NCBI GenBank assembly: GCA_905212515.1
Contig: CAJMEU010000066.1
Coordinates: 1-14,290, forward strand
Length of the DNA stretch: 14,290 bases
Direction of reading: 5' to 3'
DNA from: an uncultured Oscillospiraceae bacterium
Lineage (GTDB): Bacteria; Bacillota; Clostridia; Oscillospirales; Ruminococcaceae
The notes under the pieces were generated by a model. The model ran no database searches and was not told the origin of the DNA. It was given only the letters and a program-made list of their open reading frames with translations. Within the stretch, counting starts at the first letter, position 1. The number at the start of each line of letters is the position of its first letter. Shown piece by piece: positions 6,661 through 13,208 of the stretch. Position numbers and translations under genes: made by a program.

Positions 6661-7719
6661 TTATTTCATGAAGTCGCCGACGTTGCCGGAGGTGACTTTC
6701 ACGTAGTCGACGTAGATGGACTGCTCGCCCTCGGCATAGGTCTTGCCGCCCAGCAGGGCTTCCATGCACTCGACAGCCTTCTCGGCCTGGCTCTGCGCGT
6801 CGTTCAACACGGTGCCGGTCATGGTGCCGGCCTGCACGGCGTCCAGCGCGGCGTCCAGCGCGTCAACACCCACCAGGTAGATGTCCTTGCCCACGGTGCG
6901 GCCCGCGGCCTTGATGGCTTCCAAAGCACCCAGCGCCATAGCGTCGTTGTTACAGAACACGACTTCGATCTTGTCGCCGAACTGGGACAGGTCGTTGGCG
7001 CAGATCTCCTGGCCCTTGTTCTGGTCCCAGTCGCCGCGCTGCAGGTCCAGCTCTTCCACTTCCACGCCGGCGTCTTTCAGCGCTTTCACGGAGTACTCGG
7101 TGCGCAGCTTGGCGTCGATGTTCTCGGGGTCGCCCTGGATCATGATATAGGAGACTTTGCCGTCGCCGTTGATGTCTCCCTTGTTCTCGGTCTCGAGGAT
7201 CAGCTCGCCCTGGAAGGTGCCGGACTGGGCGGCGTCGCAGCCGACGTAGACCAGTTTGTCATAGGGGGCCATCTCTTCGGCGGTGGGCTCGCGGTTGATG
7301 AGCACGGTGGGGATGCCGGCGTCCTTCACGGCGCTGACGATGGAGGAGGCGGCGCTGGTCATGACGGGGTTGATGATCAGCGCGTCAACGCCCTGGGTGA
7401 GGAAGGTGTTGATCTGCTCGGTCTGTTTAGCCTGGTCGTTGTTGCCGTCCACGACGGTGACCTCGTAGCCTTTGCCTTCCAGGATTTCCTGCAGGGCGTT
7501 GCGGTAGGTGGTCATGAAGTTATCGTCGAATTTGTAGATGCAGATGCCCACTTTTCCGCCGGCCGGGGTGGCCTCGGACACGCTGTCGGCCACAGAGGAG
7601 GGCGCGGCGGTGGAGGCGGGCTCGGAAGCGGGGGCAGCAGAGCTGCTGGCGCCGCCGCCACAGGCGACCAATGTCAGCATCATGCACGCAGCCAGAGTGA
7701 TTGCAAGCAGTTTTTTCAT
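6661..7719 (-). CDS. mglB: Galactose/glucose-binding lipoprotein of ABC importer
   Basis: The 352-residue protein starts with a lipoprotein signal (KKLLAITLAACMMLTLVAC, lipid-attached Cys about residue 20), followed by a Ser/Ala/Pro linker, then a periplasmic-binding-protein type 1 fold. Residues that bind sugar in E. coli MglB can be recognised: Asp/Phe in FDDNFMT, Arg in DAKLRTEY, Trp in RGDWDQN, Asn in NNDAMALGA, Asp in VGVDAL and Asn in GTVLNDAQSQAEKA. An EF-hand-like calcium loop DINGDGKVSY is also present. The position of E. coli His152 appears to be Asn (GDPEN.D). The ATG at 7717-7719 has AAAAGGAGAG upstream; an upstream in-frame extension of 16 codons would bury the signal peptide. 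It is first in the operon, behind a long structured leader. D-galactose or D-glucose is the likely ligand, not proven. Confidence 0.93.
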   Translation of the reverse strand: MKKLLAITLAACMMLTLVACGGGASSSAAPASEPASTAAPSSVADSVSEATPAGGKVGICIYKFDDNFMTTYRNALQEILEGKGYEVTVVDGNNDQAKQTEQINTFLTQGVDALIINPVMTSAASSIVSAVKDAGIPTVLINREPTAEEMAPYDKLVYVGCDAAQSGTFQGELILETENKGDINGDGKVSYIMIQGDPENIDAKLRTEYSVKALKDAGVEVEELDLQRGDWDQNKGQEICANDLSQFGDKIEVVFCNNDAMALGALEAIKAAGRTVGKDIYLVGVDALDAALDAVQAGTMTGTVLNDAQSQAEKAVECMEALLGGKTYAEGEQSIYVDYVKVTSGNVGDFMK

Positions 7720-7901
7720 ATTTTTCTCTCCTTTTTTGTTCGTGACAGACCTGGTACAAACTTCCATATTTGTGCTTTGCCCTTAAGCACTTCCTCCGGG
7801 AAGCTCCCGGAGGGCAGGTGTTTTTGTACAAAAACTTCAAAATATGGATTTTTGTGCACAAGCCTTGTACACGCTTTGTCAGGGCTCATTTCCCTGACGC
7901 T
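7720..7901 (-). promoter_or_regulatory. Structured 5' leader of the mglBAC mRNA
   Basis: From the predicted transcription start near 7901 the leader is about 180 bases. It holds four clear inverted repeats: 7878-7898 (GTCAGGG/CCCTGAC, 7-base loop), 7855-7871 (TGCACAAG/CTTGTACA, one mismatch), 7793-7813 (CCTCCGGGA/TCCCGGAGG, 3-base loop) and 7772-7790 (GTGCTT/AAGCAC, 7-base loop). The last two are enclosed by an imperfect 16-base inverted repeat (7756-7771 with 7840-7855, 14 of 16 matching). I do not recognise a known riboswitch class; operators or an RNA control element are both possible. Confidence 0.55.
7821..7834. promoter_or_regulatory. TTTTTGTACAAAAA palindrome, candidate operator
   Basis: A perfect 14-bp palindrome within the mglB leader. 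Its TTTGTACAAA core recurs at 7991-8002, and TTGTAC half-sites occur near 7755-7760 and 7864-7870. Repeated palindromes around a sugar-transport promoter suggest sites for a LacI-type or other dimeric regulator not encoded here. Confidence 0.5.
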
Positions 7902-7907
7902 GCCCAA

Positions 7908-7936
7908 AGAATAGCACCGTTTTGTGAAAATGTCAA
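7908..7936 (-). promoter_or_regulatory. mglBAC promoter
   Basis: On the minus strand a perfect TTGACA (7936-7931) is followed after 17 bases by TATTCT (7913-7908). It is the best housekeeping-type promoter in the AT-rich gap and points at mglB. Confidence 0.8.
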
Positions 7937-7990
7937 TAAAAAAAAGAGTACTGAAACCATTTTTTCATAATAATTGCCAAGTTTTGTGCG

Positions 7991-8002
7991 ATTTGTACAA
8001 AT
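7991..8002. promoter_or_regulatory. ATTTGTACAAAT palindrome, candidate operator
   Basis: A perfect 12-bp palindrome about 55 bases upstream of the mglB -35 box, sharing its core with the site at 7821-7834. One copy on each side of the promoter would allow DNA looping. This is inferred from the pattern alone. Confidence 0.45.
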
Positions 8003-8195
8003 AAAGTTCCTTTTTTTGTAAATTCTGCCCGTTTCCTTAAAACATATCTTTTTGTGTTGTTCAATGAATAAATGTTGCATTCATTTCTTGTTTTTCGTCA
8101 TTTTTACGGAAGGCCAGCACTGGTTTTTGTGCAATATGCGCCAAACGCCGGCGCCGGGAAACACCGCGGAGGCAAAGCCCGCTTTTCAGGCGCAA
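8003..8195. other. Intergenic stretch without recognisable gene
   Basis: This is the remainder of the 522-base gap between mglB and the DUF362 gene (7720-8241). The first half is AT-rich. Short open frames on both strands have no ribosome site and no protein-like composition. I see no RNA gene or repeat here. Confidence 0.5.
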
Positions 8196-8230
8196 ACACG
8201 CCCCGCGGCATCGTGGGCCGCGGGGCGTGT
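8196..8230 (-). terminator. Hairpin terminator of the DUF362 gene
   Basis: A perfect 13-bp GC-rich inverted repeat (8196-8208 with 8218-8230) lies 11 bases after the stop codon. The following minus-strand T run is short (TTTGCG), so termination efficiency is uncertain. Confidence 0.7.
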
Positions 8231-8241
8231 GGGCAAAAGGC

Positions 8242-9369
8242 TTATTTGAGGGTGACCAGTTCGTAGGCGCGCCGGCCCAGGCCGATCCGCTCGCCGTGCT
8301 CCATGCAGGAGCGCCAATTCGTCTCCGGCGAGGTATTGGTAAAATGGTCGTGATGGTCCGCCGCGCCGTGGGCGTGCAAATTTTCATCCAGCAGGCTGCC
8401 GGGCATCACCGGCATGGCGTTGCAGGCGTCGGCACAGGCGGTGTCCAGCGCGATGGGGTCGAAGCTGGCGAACATTCCCACGTCGGGAATGATGGCCACG
8501 TCGTTTTCCGAGTGGCAGTCGCAGTAGGGCGAGACCTGGTTGACGATGTTGATGTAAAAGGCCGGGCGGCCGTCCACCACCGCCTTGGCATACTCGGCCA
8601 TGCGGCAGTTCAGCTCGTCGTTGGCGGCGTAATTTTCGTTGTAGATCGCATCAAAATTGCATGCACCCAGGCAGCGGCCGCAGCCCACGCATTTGTTGTG
8701 GTCGATGCCGGCCTTGCCGTCGGCGTCGAAACTGATGGCGCCGTGGGCGCAGTTTTTCTCGCACACGTGGCAGCGGCGGCACTGGCCCTTGTCCACCGCA
8801 GGCTTGCCGGCGCAGTGCATCTCCATTTTGCCCGCGCGGGAGCCGCAGCCCATGCCGATGTTCTTCAGCGCGCCGCCGAAGCCCGTGCTCTCGTGGCCTT
8901 TGAAGTGCGCCAGGGAGATGAACACGTCCGCGTCCATCACCGCGCGGCCGATGAGGGCTTCTTTCACGTAGGTGCCGCCGCGCACGGGCACGGCCACCTC
9001 GTCGGTGCCCTTGAGGCCGTCGGCAATGATGATCTGGCAGCCGGTGGAAAGGGGCGAAAAGCCGTTTTCATAGGCCGCGTCCATGTGGTCCAGCGCGTTT
9101 TTGCGCCGGCCCACGTAAAGGGTGTTGCAGTCCGTGAGGAAGGGCTTGCCGCCCAGCTCCTTCACCAGGTCGGCCACCGTCTTGGCCCAGTTGGGGCGCA
9201 GGAAGGACAGGTTGCCCGGCTCGCCGAAATGGATCTTGATGGCAGCATATTTGTCCTGAAAATCAATGGTGGGAAGGCCCGCGGCCCGCAGCAGCTTCTC
9301 CAGCTTTTTTTGCAGCGGCATGCCCGGGCGGGCGCGCATATCGGTAAAATATACTTTGGAAGGTTCCAT
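8242..9369 (-). CDS. DUF362 domain protein with two [4Fe-4S] ferredoxin motifs
   Basis: The 375-residue protein begins with a DUF362 domain (KIHFGEPGNLSFLRP near residue 45, GHESTGFGGALKNIGMGCGS near 159-178). Two complete CxxCxxCxxxC clusters follow: CRRCHVCEKNC at about 197-207 and CVGCGRCLGAC at about 227-237. The domain then resumes with DVGMFASFDPIALD. Proteins of this layout are common in anaerobes and are annotated as iron-sulfur or ferredoxin-like proteins; the reaction is unknown, but electron transfer in the cytoplasm is likely, since no signal peptide is visible. The ATG at 9367-9369 is preceded by a purine-rich GAGGCTGTGGAG region. Its own promoter and terminator make it a single-gene unit. 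The gene is intact. Confidence 0.9.
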   Translation of the reverse strand: MEPSKVYFTDMRARPGMPLQKKLEKLLRAAGLPTIDFQDKYAAIKIHFGEPGNLSFLRPNWAKTVADLVKELGGKPFLTDCNTLYVGRRKNALDHMDAAYENGFSPLSTGCQIIIADGLKGTDEVAVPVRGGTYVKEALIGRAVMDADVFISLAHFKGHESTGFGGALKNIGMGCGSRAGKMEMHCAGKPAVDKGQCRRCHVCEKNCAHGAISFDADGKAGIDHNKCVGCGRCLGACNFDAIYNENYAANDELNCRMAEYAKAVVDGRPAFYINIVNQVSPYCDCHSENDVAIIPDVGMFASFDPIALDTACADACNAMPVMPGSLLDENLHAHGAADHHDHFTNTSPETNWRSCMEHGERIGLGRRAYELVTLK

Positions 9370-9422
9370 GCTCCACAGCCTCTTTTCTCGTTTTGTGCGT
9401 TTTTCTTTCGTCTCTTCCCTTC

Positions 9423-9451
9423 ATTATATAGAAACGGCGGCCCGCTTGCAA
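9423..9451 (-). promoter_or_regulatory. Promoter of the DUF362 gene
   Basis: Minus-strand TTGCAA (9451-9446) and TATAAT (9428-9423) are 17 bases apart, about 55 bases before the start codon. The -35 box matches consensus at four of six positions. Confidence 0.6.
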
Positions 9452-9464
9452 GAGCGCGCCGCCG
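9435..9464 (-). terminator. Hairpin after the epimerase-like gene
   Basis: CGGCGG (9435-9440) pairs with CCGCCG (9459-9464), and a further inner GCGCT/AGCG pairing is possible. It sits 22 bases past the stop codon of the upstream gene and overlaps the DUF362 promoter. The T run is weak (TTTC), so only partial termination is likely. Confidence 0.5.
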
Positions 9465-9486
9465 CAAGGGATAAAATTCCCGCTTT

Positions 9487-10356
9487 TCATCCTTGCGCCT
9501 GCCGGATATAATCGTCCAGCAGCGCACCCATCCACGCCTCAAGGGGGGTGAAGGAGAAGCCCAGGGCCGCCGCCCTGTCCGTGTTCAGCGAGTGATCCTC
9601 GGCGCCATTGTAGGGCGCCGGGTCGCCGTCCGGCGACAGCACCGGGGCCAGGCCGGTGCGGGACGTTACATAGTCCATGATCTGCGCGGCACAGGCGGCG
9701 CCCCTGCCGGCGCCGTTGATGGGGCCGGTAAAGCCGCTTTCCCCCAGGAAAGCCAGGAAGCGGCCCGCCTCGTCCGAGCGCACGAAGGGCAGCCGCCCTT
9801 CGGGGCTTTCCACAAACATGGGCTTTTGCCGCACGATGTGCTCCACATAAAAATACAGCCGTTTGGTGTAGTCGTCCGTTCCCACCACCATGGGGAAGCG
9901 CGCCATGGCGGCGGGGACGCCGCCGTGCTGCTGCACGATGGCGCTCTCGGCCTGGCGCTTTGCCTCGCCGTAGGGAAAATCGTCCCTGCCGCAGGCCACC
10001 AGCGGCGCGCGCCAGGGGTCAAACTCTTCCTCCCGCAAGTCCATATGGCAAACGGGATAGACGGAGGCCGAGGACACCTGCACATACCGTTTGCACCGCA
10101 CGGCGGCAAAGAGGGCCGTGATGTCGTTGGAGCAATAGGCCAGGTCGTCAAAGACCACGTCGTAGGTTTTGCGCGGGAGATTTTTTTGCAGGCTGGCGTC
10201 GTCGTGACGGTCCAGCACCAAGCGGGCGACCCGGTCCCCAAAGGGGTCGGGCGCAAGGCCCCTGGTGGCGATGGCGACCCGGTGCCCACCGTCCAGCAAT
10301 GCCTGTACCAGATGCCTGCCCATCAGGCGCGTGCCGCCAAATACCAATACGTCCAT
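9487..10356 (-). CDS. NAD(P)-dependent epimerase/dehydratase-like protein (extended SDR)
   Basis: The 289-residue protein opens with a Rossmann nucleotide-binding motif, VLVFGGTRLMGRHLVQALL (GxxxxxG), followed by DVVFDDLAY, a strand with VQVSSASVYP, and the catalytic YGEAK (YxxxK) at about residue 150. The C-terminal part (PFVRSDEAGRFLAFLG, SLNTDRAAALGFSFTPLEAW) matches extended short-chain dehydrogenases acting on nucleotide sugars or related substrates. The exact substrate cannot be read from the sequence. The ATG at 10354-10356 has AGGGGAAAC upstream. It lies 78 bases after the EEP-family gene on the same strand with no strong terminator between, so the two may share a transcript. It appears intact. 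Confidence 0.87.
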   Translation of the reverse strand: MDVLVFGGTRLMGRHLVQALLDGGHRVAIATRGLAPDPFGDRVARLVLDRHDDASLQKNLPRKTYDVVFDDLAYCSNDITALFAAVRCKRYVQVSSASVYPVCHMDLREEEFDPWRAPLVACGRDDFPYGEAKRQAESAIVQQHGGVPAAMARFPMVVGTDDYTKRLYFYVEHIVRQKPMFVESPEGRLPFVRSDEAGRFLAFLGESGFTGPINGAGRGAACAAQIMDYVTSRTGLAPVLSPDGDPAPYNGAEDHSLNTDRAAALGFSFTPLEAWMGALLDDYIRQAQG

Positions 10357-10434
10357 TTGTTTCCCCTGCCTTTCCTGAGGGGCTGCCTCACAATGCCGCG
10401 CCTTAAAAACACGGCGCTTTTGCGGGCAGGCCCT

Positions 10435-11543
10435 TTATGCCGCGAAGCGGAAGGTGAGCTTCACGGGGTTGTGGTCGCTGTAGGCGAAATCGGTGTCGAT
10501 ATTCTCGGCCGTGGCCGTCACATTGTCCGAGACGAGGAAGCCGTCCACCACGGTGACATAATTCACGCCTTTTTCATAGGGAATGTCCGCGCCGCGGCAG
10601 GTGGGCACCTCGGTGCCGTTGGCCGCCGCCACGAAGGAGAAGTGATCGGCCAGGTCCCCGTCGTCCATGTCCTGCACCCAAGCGGGGTACTGCTGCCGGG
10701 AGGGAAAGGCCAGGCCCGTGCCGTAGAGAGCATGGTTGAAGTCCCCGCCCACGATGACCAAATTGCCCATCTCTTTCTCCTCGGTCAAGACCTGGTTCAG
10801 CAGTACCAGCTGGCGGGCGCGCACGGTGCCGCCCTCGTCGTAGGCGGACATGTGGCTGTTGATGAGCACCAGTTCCCCTTCCGCCCCCTCGATGGGCAGG
10901 CGCAGCACGGCGAAGCAGCGGTCGAGGTCGGTGAACTTGATGAAGAAGCTGTTGTCCACCGGGTAGCTGCGGCGCACGGCCTCGCCGACCCTGTAGCGGG
11001 TGAGCGTGTCCAGACCGGCCAGCACCGCGCCGTGGGGGTCGCCAAAGGGATAGGCCAGATAGGCCGAGTGGAAGTTGACCGCCCACACGGCGCCGTAATC
11101 GGCCAGGCCCTGGGCCACCAGGGCGCGCTGGTCCACGTCATAGCTGCGGTCGGCCTTTTCGTCCACCTCCTGCAGCAGGCAGAAATCGGCGTCCAAGTCC
11201 CGCAGCACGCCGATGGCACCGTTTGTGTGGTCCAGCACGGACTGTTTGCTGACGGCCTTGCCGTACTTGCCCGCCGTGGGCGTGCCGTCCGCCATGACGC
11301 CTGTGTCCATAAAGAAGGAATAATCGGGCCCATAGGCGCCGAAGCCGATGTTGTAGGTGACGGCGGTGTAGGCGCCGTCCGCCCGCAGGGCCGCGCCAGG
11401 GGCGCACTCCATAGTGAGGGGCTGTCCGTCGTCGATGCGGTAGTACTGCCACTGCATATATCCCACGAACCCACCACCGCGAGCACGAGGACCAGCAGCA
11501 GCGCGGCCAGGGCGATGCCGATGCGTTTGAGTACCTTTTTCAT
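10435..11543 (-). pseudogene. Endonuclease/exonuclease/phosphatase-family protein, frameshifted after N-terminal anchor
   Basis: The first 25 codons from the ATG at 11541-11543 (ribosome site AAGGAGG) encode a basic, hydrophobic signal or membrane anchor, KKVLKRIGIALAALLLVLVL. Beyond AVVG this frame becomes meaningless, while the frame one base away gives a full catalytic domain from GYMQWQYYRIDDGQPL to the TAA at 10435-10437. One missing base near 11466-11470, probably in the GGTGGG run, explains it. The domain has the expected metal-dependent residues: TYNIGFG, LQEVDEK, INSHMSAYD, VGGDFNH and SDHNPV. Members act on nucleic acids, inositol phosphates or sphingomyelin; this extracellular-type member has no known substrate. 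Repaired length would be about 370 codons. Sequence error or recent decay are both possible, and a start inside the second frame would give an unanchored protein. Confidence 0.85.
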
Positions 11544-11567
11544 GGTCTTGCCTCCTTGATGGAACAG

Positions 11568-11608
11568 AAAAAAGAGCAGGCGAAACGAAAGCCGTTTCGC
11601 GCCGCTCT
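11568..11608 (-). terminator. Terminator-like hairpin in the EEP gene leader
   Basis: AGAGC..GGCGAAACG pairs with CGTTTCGCGCCGCTCT (11573-11608, five-base loop), and on the minus strand the stem is followed by six T. It lies downstream of a TATAAT box and 25 bases before the start codon. It may end araC transcripts or act as an attenuator for the EEP gene. Confidence 0.75.
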
Positions 11609-11634
11609 CTTCTCTATCCGAAACTCTTTCCTTT

Positions 11635-11663
11635 ATTATAGTGGAAAGCGCGGGCCGAATCCA
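11635..11663 (-). promoter_or_regulatory. Candidate promoter of the EEP-family gene
   Basis: A perfect minus-strand TATAAT (11640-11635) has only a weak TGGATT (11663-11658) 17 bases upstream. Transcription would begin near 11628 and run through the terminator-like hairpin. Confidence 0.4.
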
Positions 11664-11806
11664 GCCCCAGATGTCCCAAAAAACCGGGATGGATTTTGTA
11701 GGAACGGCCAAACAGCTTACCGCCATAGCCCAGGGCCGCAGCAGTACCCGCGGCTTTTCCCTTGGAACGACGGACTTTTCACGGCAAATGGGGTATGATG
11801 GCATGG

Positions 11807-13006
11807 TCAGTTGCCCTGCTGGCGATAAGCGGTGGGTGTGAGGCCGGTGTACCGGCGGAACAGTTTGGTAAATTAGTACAGGTCCGCATAGCCCACGGCC
11901 GCGGCGATCCGGCTGATGGACAGGCCCGCGGGCCCGCGCAGCATCCGGCGCGCCTCGGCCATGCGCAGGCCGGCCACGTATTCGGGGAAGGAGACGCCCA
12001 CCTCCCGGTTGAACTGCTGGGACAGATAACTGGGGCTGACGCCCAGGCGCTGGGCCACTTTTTTGAGGCTGAGCTCGCTGTCCGACAGATGGAAGTGGAT
12101 GTCGTTAATGGCCCGGCGCACATTTTTGGTGTAGTTGGCCAGCGAATGGCTGCGCACCACCCGGCAGTAATCGGCGGGCATCTCCCGCTTGATCTCGGCG
12201 ATCTGGCTGAGGGTGGCGGCCTCCTCGATGCGCACGGCCCATTTGCCGCTGATCTCGTCGATGTAAAGCGGATGCACCTTGGCCGGCTCCAGCGCTTTGC
12301 GAAACAGGGTGTTGACCACGATCAGGGTGTTTTTCTCGCTGCGCAGACGGTTGGGGAAGCGGTCCAGGAAAAACGAATTGTTCGCCCAGCCTTCAGGCAG
12401 CTCCCCGCGGGAGATGCACTCCAGCAAATAATGCTCGCCCTCATAACGGCTGGCGATGGCGTCCGCCCGCGCCTGGAGGGAGTCCTCCTCCAGCACCGGG
12501 CAGGGGGCCGGGTGCTCGGGCGATATCTCCACCGAGCGCAGCACCTGCCGGGGCTGCGGGCGGCCCAGGCTGACGGCCAGGCCCTCCAGCATCACGCGCA
12601 CCTTATCCACGCTCAGCACGGGCAGGTGATGGAGATAGGCCAGGTACACCTCTTTTTCCTCCATGGGCACGCGGTTCTGCAGCAGCACCTCGTCCAGGGA
12701 CAGGGGCGCGTCCTCGGCCAGATAAGGCCCCAGGATGCCGAATCCGTCGGGCGCGCGCAGAGGCAGCACGGCAAAATAGATGCCGAAGCCCGTGCGCACT
12801 TCGTAAATGTCCGGGACCTCGCAGTCAAACAGGCTGCCGCCGTAGAAGAACTCGTCATAGCTTTTGCTGATGGGACCGGGCATCTGCGTCCGGTCCAGAT
12901 AGTCCATGGCGCTGAGGCGGCGGTCCAAAAACAAAAAGGGCACATCCAGCAGCGTGCGCGCCGCATGGGCGAAGGCATATAATTTATCCTGGTGTTCCGA
13001 CTGCAT
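11807..13006 (-). pseudogene. AraC-family transcriptional regulator, in-frame TAA in second helix-turn-helix
   Basis: The frame runs 399 residues from the ATG at 13004-13006 (ribosome site GGGGAGG) to TGA at 11807-11809. The N-terminal 270 residues are a sensor region I cannot assign to a ligand. The C-terminal AraC domain has a first helix-turn-helix, LKKVAQRLGVSPSYLSQQFN, the linker FPEYVAGLRMAEARRML and a second, ISRIAAAVGYADLY. A TAA at 11873-11875 interrupts here; in-frame text after it, FTKLFRRYTGLTPTAYRQQ, is the standard end of the domain, where the family has DLYYFTKLFRR. A single C-to-A change of TAC would explain it. The truncated 377-residue form lacks the second recognition helix and would probably bind DNA poorly. 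It is divergent from the GH3 gene, which it likely controlled. Confidence 0.88.
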
Positions 13007-13030
13007 AGAACGGCCTCCCCTTTTTTCTTT

Positions 13031-13149
13031 ACTATAACACAGTGCGCCGGGATTTAGTAGAAAATTTTTAAGATAATCAAAAATATTCGATAATTTTTAC
13101 TAGGGATCAGAAAAATTTCCTCACGGTGCGCTGCCATATTTAGTAAAAT
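13031..13149. promoter_or_regulatory. Divergent araC/GH3 control region with TAGTAAAA-type motifs
   Basis: The AT-rich gap of 202 bases carries three related motifs: TAGTAGAAAATT (13055-13066, plus), TAGTAAAAATT (13102-13092, minus) and TAGTAAAATA (13141-13150, plus). The first overlaps the weak -35 position of a TATAGT promoter for araC (13036-13031, minus); the third overlaps a TAAAAT -10 box for GH3 (13144-13149). No good -35 box is seen for GH3, as expected for an activator-dependent promoter. Assignment to the AraC protein is inferred from position. Confidence 0.45.
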
Positions 13150-13208
13150 AGAAGCAACAACGGCCGCAGAGGCGAAAAAATTGAAAATTGGAAAAGGAGT
13201 GTCGCATT

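Noticed and set aside
7755..7855. Mobile-element remnant (MITE-like) suggested by the long inverted repeat in the mglB leader
   Set aside because: No flanking target duplication and no second copy in the window; position between promoter and gene fits a regulatory leader better.
9493..11559. 688-codon plus-strand open frame opposite the epimerase and EEP genes
   Set aside because: Same antisense effect; both minus-strand genes carry complete family motifs.
11641..11841. Short open frames on both strands downstream of araC
   Set aside because: No ribosome site and no protein-like pattern; the region is better explained as the araC tail and the EEP leader.
1389..11875. Recoding of TAA/TAG as sense codons to explain the in-frame stops in birA, mglC and araC
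   Set aside because: Intact genes here (mglA, mglB, DUF2461, DUF362) end at TAA in the expected place. The three internal stops replace different expected residues, and frameshifts in two other genes are not explained by recoding.
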